Positions 57,985 through 64,000 of a DNA stretch of 64,000 nucleotides are shown piece after piece. Made by a program: the position numbers and the translations under genes. Source of the stretch: Sphingomonadales bacterium (lineage in GTDB: Bacteria > Bacteroidota > Bacteroidia > Chitinophagales > Chitinophagaceae); contig VHBB01000001.1 in the NCBI GenBank assembly GCA_016872155.1, forward strand, positions 217,007-281,006, given 5' to 3'. The first letter of the stretch is position 1, and the number at the start of each line of letters is the position of its first letter. Under the pieces are notes generated by a model, which was given only the letters and a program-made list of their open reading frames with translations, did not search any database and was not told the DNA's origin.

Positions 57985-58187
57985 CCCAAAAAAGGCTGCG
58001 CCTGACCAAGACGATCTTCGATGCAGACAGATTGTTGCAGAAGTACCACTGTAAAAAGCGGTACACGGCGATGGTTGCAGGCAGGGCTGAGTTTCACGAG
58101 TCGGCCCTGTTTCTTTTTTTCTCCGAGCGTGTTGTAGCCCACCGATGCTAAAGAGCGACGCGCCTCTTCGTTTGATAACCCTCCCAT
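57985..58187 (-). pseudogene. Remnant resembling the N-terminus of a cation-transporting P-type ATPase
   Basis: Reverse-strand translation MGGLSNEEARRSLASVGYNTLGEKKKQGRLVKL resembles the Cation_ATPase_N motif; the rest of the ATPase is absent. Confidence 0.4.
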
Positions 58188-58258
58188 AGGAGAAAAGTAG
58201 GCAACCCTAAAAAAATAACTTACATTGTATCGTCATTACCCCGCCAATTCTGATAATT

Positions 58259-58768
58259 ATGAAAAAGACATTCGTTCTGTTTTTACTCACCCTCTTTTTG
58301 CAGCAAACCCACGCACAGGGCGGCGGCTTTGCGCCCACCAACCTGGGCGGCCCCGCCATGAAATACCAGGGATTGCGAGACACCGACCAGGTTCCCGATG
58401 TGGCGCTTAGAGAACAAGGGTTAAAGGAGTGGCGACTCAAACGCGACACCACGCTTGCCAAAGCAAAAAAGCTGCTCGAAGAAAAAAACTTCACCGCCGT
58501 CAACCAGTTATTGTTTCCCTATGATTACCTCGAACCCGACGACGCGCTTTTTTATGAGTATCTTGGAAAAAGCTATTTCTACGCAGGCCTTCACCAACCG
58601 GCTCTCGATTGTTTTGTGATCTCTAACGATCAAAAAAAACAAACCGAGCTGCTGTTTTTTATTGGGCAGTGCCACGAAAAAATGGGCAACGAAAAGGAGG
58701 CCACCAAGGTTTATAAAAAGGGCGCCAAAGAAGGAAACGCAGACTGTAAGGCCAAGCTAACGGAGTAG
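58259..58768 (+). CDS. Secreted TPR-like small protein
   Basis: Signal peptide MKKTFVLFLLTLFLQQTHAQ; helical repeat FYEYLGKSYFYAGLHQPALDCF...FFIGQCHEKMGNEKEATKVYKKGAKEGN. Confidence 0.65.
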   Translation: MKKTFVLFLLTLFLQQTHAQGGGFAPTNLGGPAMKYQGLRDTDQVPDVALREQGLKEWRLKRDTTLAKAKKLLEEKNFTAVNQLLFPYDYLEPDDALFYEYLGKSYFYAGLHQPALDCFVISNDQKKQTELLFFIGQCHEKMGNEKEATKVYKKGAKEGNADCKAKLTE

Positions 58769-58808
58769 CCCGTAGTACAAAAAACCCCCATCATTTAAGC
58801 ACAACTCC

Positions 58809-61800
58809 ATGAAAAAAGCCAGCATTTTTTTTACAATCCTATTTTGTGCCCTCGCCGCATTTTCCCAATCAAAAAAAATAGCCGCACCCCCTGCTACGGA
58901 GCGAATTAATAGCTCGCTATTAGGGGCGGTCAACTATCGTCTTATTGGTCCGTTTAGGGGAGGGCGAAGTGCGGCCGTAACCGCCAGTTATAAAAACCGG
59001 AACACTTTTTATTTTGGGGCTACGGGCGGTGGTGTCTGGAAGAGCACCGACGCAGGCGCAAGTTGGAAAAACATAAGTGATAAATATTTTGGAGGAACCA
59101 TTGGCGCCGTAGAGGCGGCACCTTCTAATGAGAACATCATCTATGTGGGCGAGGGAGAGAACACTATGCGCGGAAATGTATCCGAGGGGTTGGGTGGCAT
59201 GTGGAAAAGCACCGATGGTGGAAAGACATGGAAGAACACCGGGCTTAACGACGCAAGACACATTACCAATATCATCATTCACCCTACCGATCCGCAAACG
59301 GTGTGGGTCGGCGTTATGGGACACTTGTTTGGTCCCAATACAGAGCGGGGGGTCTATAAGACCACCGATGGAGGACAATCCTGGAAACGGGTTCTCTTTG
59401 TAAACGAACAAACAGGCTGCAGCGACCTGGTAATGGAGACCGGAAATCCCTCGGTGCTTTATGCCGGTACTTGGCGAGTCATCCGCACCCCACACAGCCT
59501 AGAAAGCGGTGGAGAGGGCAGCGGTCTTTGGAAGAGCACCGACGGGGGCGACACATGGTCTAACATTACCACCGCAAAGGGGTTGCCAAAGGGTGTTTGG
59601 GGTATTGTGGGCGTTGCGGTGGCCCCCTCTAATACAGACAAGGTGTATGCCATTTTAGAGAACGAAAAAGGCGGTCTTTATATGAGCACAGACGGCGGCC
59701 AAAGCTGGACGCTTCAGAGTAGTGACAACAATATTCGGCAGCGTGCCTGGTACTACACCAAGGTATTTGTCGATCCCAAGAACGAAAATGTCGTTTATTG
59801 CCCCAATGTAAATTTTATGAAAAGCCGCGATGGCGGAAAAACCTTTCAGTCCGTTCGCACACCACATGGCGATCACCACGACTTGTGGATCGACCCAGAA
59901 GATGGTAAAAGAATGATCGTAGCCGATGATGGGGGAGCGCAGGTAAGTTTTGACGAAGGAAACACCTGGAGCACCTATATGAACCAACCCACCGCTCAAC
60001 TTTATCGTGTAAGCACCGACAATGCTTTTCCTTATCGAGTCTTGGTAGCACAGCAAGACAACTCTACCCTTCGTATTCGCTCCTCTACATATGGGGCTTA
60101 TATTGGTGAGCAAGATTGGGAAGCCACCGCCGGCTCGGAGAGTGGATATGTGGTGGCAGACCCGGCTAATCCTAATATTGTATATGGCGGAAACTACGGC
60201 GGCTATCTTTCTCGTTACGACCATAGCACCGGAGAAAATCGTGCCATTACTGTTTGGCCCGATAATCCAATGGGGGCCGGTGCCGACGGACTCAAGTATC
60301 GTTTTCAGTGGAACTTTCCTATCTTTTTTTCGCCGCACAATCCCAAGAAACTATACTGCGCCGGTAATGCACTTTTTGTTACCGAAAACGAAGGCGCCAG
60401 CTGGACGCAACTTTCTCCGGATCTAACCACCAACGATAAAACAAAGCAAATTTCAAGCGGTGGCCCCATTACCAAAGACAATACATCGGTAGAGTACTAT
60501 TGTACCATTTTTACCGCTACCGAAAGCCCATTAGAAAAAGATCATATCTGGACCGGCAGCGACGATGGGCTTGTGTATTTGAGTCGGGATGGCGGAAAGA
60601 ACTGGACCAACGTAACGCCCGCCATCGCCCCCACGCTAATGATGTGGAATGCTATTGAAGTAGACCCCTTTAAAAAAGGAGCCGCTTATATTACCGGAAC
60701 ACGGTATAAACTGGACGATTACACCCCGTATATCTATAAGACCGAAGATTATGGAAAGACCTGGAGGTTGATTACCGCCGGCATAGACAAGATGCATTTT
60801 ACCCGTGTTACCCGTGCCGATCAAAAAAGACAAGGCTTGTTATACGCGGGTACCGAATTTGGCATGTACATCAGTTTCGATGATGGCGCCAACTGGCAAC
60901 GCTTTCAGCAAAATCTTCCGGTTACTCCCATTACAGACCTCACGATTAAAAACAACGATCTTGTTGTGGCCACTCAGGGTCGCTCGGTATGGATCATCGA
61001 TGACCTGTCGATGGTACAGCAACACGACAATAAGATCGCCACCAAAAAACTTCATGTCTATACGCCCAATACAGCGTTTCGGGTAGCGCCCGTACAAAAT
61101 CGCTGGGGAGGGGCGGCATCGTTGCCCGTTAACGTGGCGGCTAATCCACCTAAAGGAGCAGTGATTGATTTTTACAGCAGCAGCGTTACCGATTCGAGCA
61201 AGGCATCGGTTGCATTTTACGAGGCAGGCGGAAAAGAGATCTCGCGCAGCAGCACCGAATCAAAAACCAACCCCGTAAAACTAAGCCGGGGCCACAACCG
61301 CTTTACTTGGGATCTGCAATATCCGGGTGCAGAGAAGATCGACGATCTGATCTTGTGGAATGGAGTGCCTGGAACCATCACGGCGCCCCCCGGCAATTAT
61401 TATGCGGTAGTAACGGTCGATAACGATTCCGTTCGTGTACCTATTCGGCTGGTGGCTGACCCTAATTACCGTTGTTCGCAAGAAGACTATGACGCACAGT
61501 TTACTTTTTTGCAACAAGTACAGGGCACCTTTAACGAAACCATGAAGGCTATCAAGAAAATTCGTTTGGCGCGAACGCAGCTAAAAGAGTTTGTGCAACG
61601 ACAGGGAAAAGATTGTCCAAAAGAACTCAGCAAGCTCTCTGATAGTTTACTAAAAGCAATTACCAAGATCGAAGAGGAGTTGCACCAGACCAAGGCCAAA
61701 AGCGGGCAAGATGTGCTCAACTATCCCATTCGACTCGATGATAAACTCGGTGGCGTCTTCGATATGGCCAGTAGCGGCAATATGGCTCCTCCCAAACAGG

Positions 61801-61937
61801 CTCGAGACGTATATGCTGTTCTTGCCGAACAAACCGATGCAGCAACACGCCAACTAAAGCAATTGCTTGACGAGGGTATCAAAGCGTTTAACTCGTTGAT
61901 AAAAGAGAAGAACCTACCGGTGATTGTATTGCAGTAG
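58809..61937 (+). CDS. Secreted VPS10/sortilin-like beta-propeller (BNR-repeat) protein
   Basis: Signal peptide; YRLIGPFRGGRSAAVTA, repeated GGVWKSTDAGASWKN, WKSTDGGKTWKN, YKTTDGGQSWKRV, STDGGQSWTL, SRDGGKNWTN motifs. Confidence 0.93.
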   Translation: MKKASIFFTILFCALAAFSQSKKIAAPPATERINSSLLGAVNYRLIGPFRGGRSAAVTASYKNRNTFYFGATGGGVWKSTDAGASWKNISDKYFGGTIGAVEAAPSNENIIYVGEGENTMRGNVSEGLGGMWKSTDGGKTWKNTGLNDARHITNIIIHPTDPQTVWVGVMGHLFGPNTERGVYKTTDGGQSWKRVLFVNEQTGCSDLVMETGNPSVLYAGTWRVIRTPHSLESGGEGSGLWKSTDGGDTWSNITTAKGLPKGVWGIVGVAVAPSNTDKVYAILENEKGGLYMSTDGGQSWTLQSSDNNIRQRAWYYTKVFVDPKNENVVYCPNVNFMKSRDGGKTFQSVRTPHGDHHDLWIDPEDGKRMIVADDGGAQVSFDEGNTWSTYMNQPTAQLYRVSTDNAFPYRVLVAQQDNSTLRIRSSTYGAYIGEQDWEATAGSESGYVVADPANPNIVYGGNYGGYLSRYDHSTGENRAITVWPDNPMGAGADGLKYRFQWNFPIFFSPHNPKKLYCAGNALFVTENEGASWTQLSPDLTTNDKTKQISSGGPITKDNTSVEYYCTIFTATESPLEKDHIWTGSDDGLVYLSRDGGKNWTNVTPAIAPTLMMWNAIEVDPFKKGAAYITGTRYKLDDYTPYIYKTEDYGKTWRLITAGIDKMHFTRVTRADQKRQGLLYAGTEFGMYISFDDGANWQRFQQNLPVTPITDLTIKNNDLVVATQGRSVWIIDDLSMVQQHDNKIATKKLHVYTPNTAFRVAPVQNRWGGAASLPVNVAANPPKGAVIDFYSSSVTDSSKASVAFYEAGGKEISRSSTESKTNPVKLSRGHNRFTWDLQYPGAEKIDDLILWNGVPGTITAPPGNYYAVVTVDNDSVRVPIRLVADPNYRCSQEDYDAQFTFLQQVQGTFNETMKAIKKIRLARTQLKEFVQRQGKDCPKELSKLSDSLLKAITKIEEELHQTKAKSGQDVLNYPIRLDDKLGGVFDMASSGNMAPPKQARDVYAVLAEQTDAATRQLKQLLDEGIKAFNSLIKEKNLPVIVLQ

Positions 61938-61941
61938 CACG

Positions 61942-62907
61942 CTACTGCACCAGCAAATAGTACAAGGGAAAGCCAATCGTAATGTTGAGTGGAAAGGTAA
62001 CGCCCAACGCCATTGGTATGTAGAGCCCCGGATCGGAATCGGGCGCTGCCAGACGCATGGCGGCGGGTACTGCAATGTAAGACGCACTGGCGGCCAGAAT
62101 TGCGAAAATAAAACGCGTGCCGGTTACGTCGCTTATAAAATGACTGAGCAGCGCCACCGCACAACCATTGAAAAGGGGCATCAGAATAGCGAACAAGAAA
62201 ACAAAAAGGCCATGTTTTCTAAAGCTCGAAAAACGCTTGACGGTAATCATTCCCATTTCGAGCAAGAAGATGGCTAAAAATCCTTTAAAGATATCGGTGG
62301 TAAAAGGCTTGATCCCTTCAGCCTGTTTCGAATCGGCAACGATTCCAATTATAAGGCTACCCACGATCATCAGGACGCTTCCGTTCGATATGGCATGTTT
62401 TAAGATAGCGCCCAGATTTACCGAGCGGTCGCGCGCCTTATCGTATTTGTTGATCAATACAAATCCCATAATAATGGCCGGGAACTCCATCAAGGCCATT
62501 ACGGCGATCATGTGTCCGCTAAACGCTTACCCTTGTATCTCTAAGAAACTTACGGCCGATATGAATATAACAGCGCTCACCGAACCATACGATGCGGCAA
62601 TGGCTCCGGCGTTGCTGACGCCCACTTTATTTTTAAGAATATAAAAAGAATAGATAGGTATCAAGGTTGCGAGGATGGCCCCAAAGACGATTGAATAGAC
62701 GATCTCTGCGCTCTGCTCGCTATGTTCGAGTTCTTGGCCGCCCTTAAAACCGATTGAAAAAAGTAAATAAAGAGAGATGAATTTTATAGAGGTGGCGGGA
62801 ATTTCCAGATCGCTTTTTAGTAGCGCAGCTACAATTCCCAACACAAAGAACAATAAGGTAGGATTGGTCAAGTTAGAAACCAGAATCTGAAAACTGCTAT
62901 TATCCAT
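61942..62907 (-). pseudogene. SbtA-like sodium-dependent bicarbonate transporter interrupted by one in-frame TAA
   Basis: 62527-62907 (LTNPTLLFFVLGIVAALLKSDLEIP...SYGSVSAVIFISAVSFLEIQG*) and 61942-62511 (MIAVMALMEFPAIIMGF...) are in the same frame, separated by TAA GCG TTT AGC GGA CAC ATG. Confidence 0.72.
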
Positions 62908-62917
62908 GGCTCGACAA

Positions 62918-63997
62918 TTATCGGATTTTGCTAAAGGTCATTCTCATTCCTTTTTGCTCATCTCTTATGTTGGTCCCATCAAAAACAATCGCTCCGTTTA
63001 CCAGCGTGGTTTTAATGCTGCTTCTTACCCGGTTGCCCACTAGCGGAGTCCAACCGCATTTATAACGAAGGTTCTGCTCGGTAATTTGCCAGGGAGCATT
63101 TAGGTCGACCAGCACGAGGTCTGCAAAGTAACCCTCTTTAATATAACCCCGTTCTTTAATTTTATAGACATCAGCCACCCGGTGACTGGTCTTTGATACA
63201 ATTTGCTGAAGCGCTAGCTTTTTATCGTGAAAGAATTCCAACAACATGACCAGCGCGTGCTGAATCATCGGCCCGCCTGGCTTAACGTGGTCGTATAGCC
63301 CCTGTTTTTCTTCCCAACTATGTGGGGCGTGATCGGTGGCCACCATATCAATCTTGTCTTCTACGAGCGCCTGCAATAACCCTTTCGGATTGGATTCAGG
63401 TTTTACAGATGGATTCCACTTGATCTTATTGCCCAGCCGCTCGTAATCGTCGGTACTGAAAACTAGGTGGTGTACACAAACCTCGGAGGTGATTCTTTTT
63501 TCGCTGGCAGCGCGCGACGCGAACAAAAGCGCCTCTGCTTCGGTAGAGACATGCAAAACGTGTAAACGATTATTAAAGCGGCCAGCGAGGTCCACTAGTT
63601 TTTGGGTGGATGATAAACAAGCTCGTTCGTCTCTGATAATGCTATGGTAGTGCGGCGGAATGGCGTCCCCATACGATTCTTGGGCCTTCTTGTAATTGTC
63701 GGCCATAATGGCTTCGTCTTCTGAATGAAGTGCAACCAGGTGTCCGGTTCTGGAAAATAGTTTTTCGAGATAGGGGTGATTGTTGCAAAGCAAGGAGTGA
63801 TTTTCGTCAAAATACAAGCCATCGTCGGTGAGCCCGCAAACGTCTTCGGTTCCTACCTTAAGCGCCTCTTCGATATTATCGCGGGTAAGTCCCATAAAAA
63901 AAGAATAGTTCGAAACAGAGGTCTGCGCCGCCCGCTTGTATTTTTCTTCGAGCGCCTCTACGGTAATAGTATTTGGGAGGGTATTGGGCATGTCCAT
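62918..63997 (-). CDS. pyrC: Dihydroorotase, 5' end truncated by window edge
   Basis: VDMPNT-like start, SEDEAIM, YHSIIRDERACLSSTQKLVDLA, LHVLHVSTEAEALLF, SEVCVHHLVFS, KWNPSVK, DMVATDHAPHSWEEK; metal-ligand N-terminus lies outside the window. Confidence 0.93.
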   Translation of the reverse strand: MDMPNTLPNTITVEALEEKYKRAAQTSVSNYSFFMGLTRDNIEEALKVGTEDVCGLTDDGLYFDENHSLLCNNHPYLEKLFSRTGHLVALHSEDEAIMADNYKKAQESYGDAIPPHYHSIIRDERACLSSTQKLVDLAGRFNNRLHVLHVSTEAEALLFASRAASEKRITSEVCVHHLVFSTDDYERLGNKIKWNPSVKPESNPKGLLQALVEDKIDMVATDHAPHSWEEKQGLYDHVKPGGPMIQHALVMLLEFFHDKKLALQQIVSKTSHRVADVYKIKERGYIKEGYFADLVLVDLNAPWQITEQNLRYKCGWTPLVGNRVRSSIKTTLVNGAIVFDGTNIRDEQKGMRMTFSKIR

Positions 63998-64000
63998 AAA

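Noticed and set aside
58207-58503. 98-aa minus-strand ORF near the TPR-like gene
   Set aside because: Antisense to the signal-peptide-bearing gene at 58259; Ser/Phe-rich shadow ORF.
59655-60338. 227-aa minus-strand ORF
   Set aside because: Antisense to the VPS10-like propeller gene; shadow ORF.

Overview
The window is a gene-dense chromosomal segment from a Bacteroidota bacterium. It resembles Chitinophagaceae/Sphingobacteriia, judging from the protein families and the TAnnTTTG-type promoter elements. Most of it is housekeeping: uvrD/pcrA, pckA, cmoA, nfu-type NifU, pnuC plus an NR-kinase-like gene, mtgA, GH3-fold, IMPase, thiL, nitrilase, recX, dnaN, kdsB, a TonB-dependent receptor, SNF2, gcvT, PspC/PadR, asnS, rho, mnmH/selD, feoB/feoA, chrA, nadD, ybeY, mnmG, a SurA/PpiD-like PPIase, nadA, a VPS10-like propeller, an SbtA-like transporter and pyrC. 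I found no rRNA, tRNA, CRISPR, phage or IS element. The regions most worth a second look are: (1) a tight three-gene cassette at 50627-53707 made of a SET protein, an ATP-grasp ligase and an ATP-grasp::SET fusion, whose function I cannot name; (2) an AT-rich, 559-nt non-coding region at 56440-56998 with a perfect DnaA box and an exact 16-bp repeat at 63-bp spacing, which is a candidate replication origin; (3) two parS-like palindromes embedded in the 3' end of ybeY upstream of mnmG; (4) three apparently decayed or interrupted genes (a UspA gene with an N-terminal deletion, an SbtA-like gene with an in-frame TAA, and a P-type ATPase N-terminal remnant); (5) a mazEF-like pair with a perfect operator-like inverted repeat, inserted between mnmH and selD; (6) a perfect 120-bp tandem duplication in a Gly/Met-rich insert of a TonB-dependent receptor; (7) a disordered/AT-hook insertion in Rho. 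All assignments come from reading the sequence and remembered family motifs. No database search was run.
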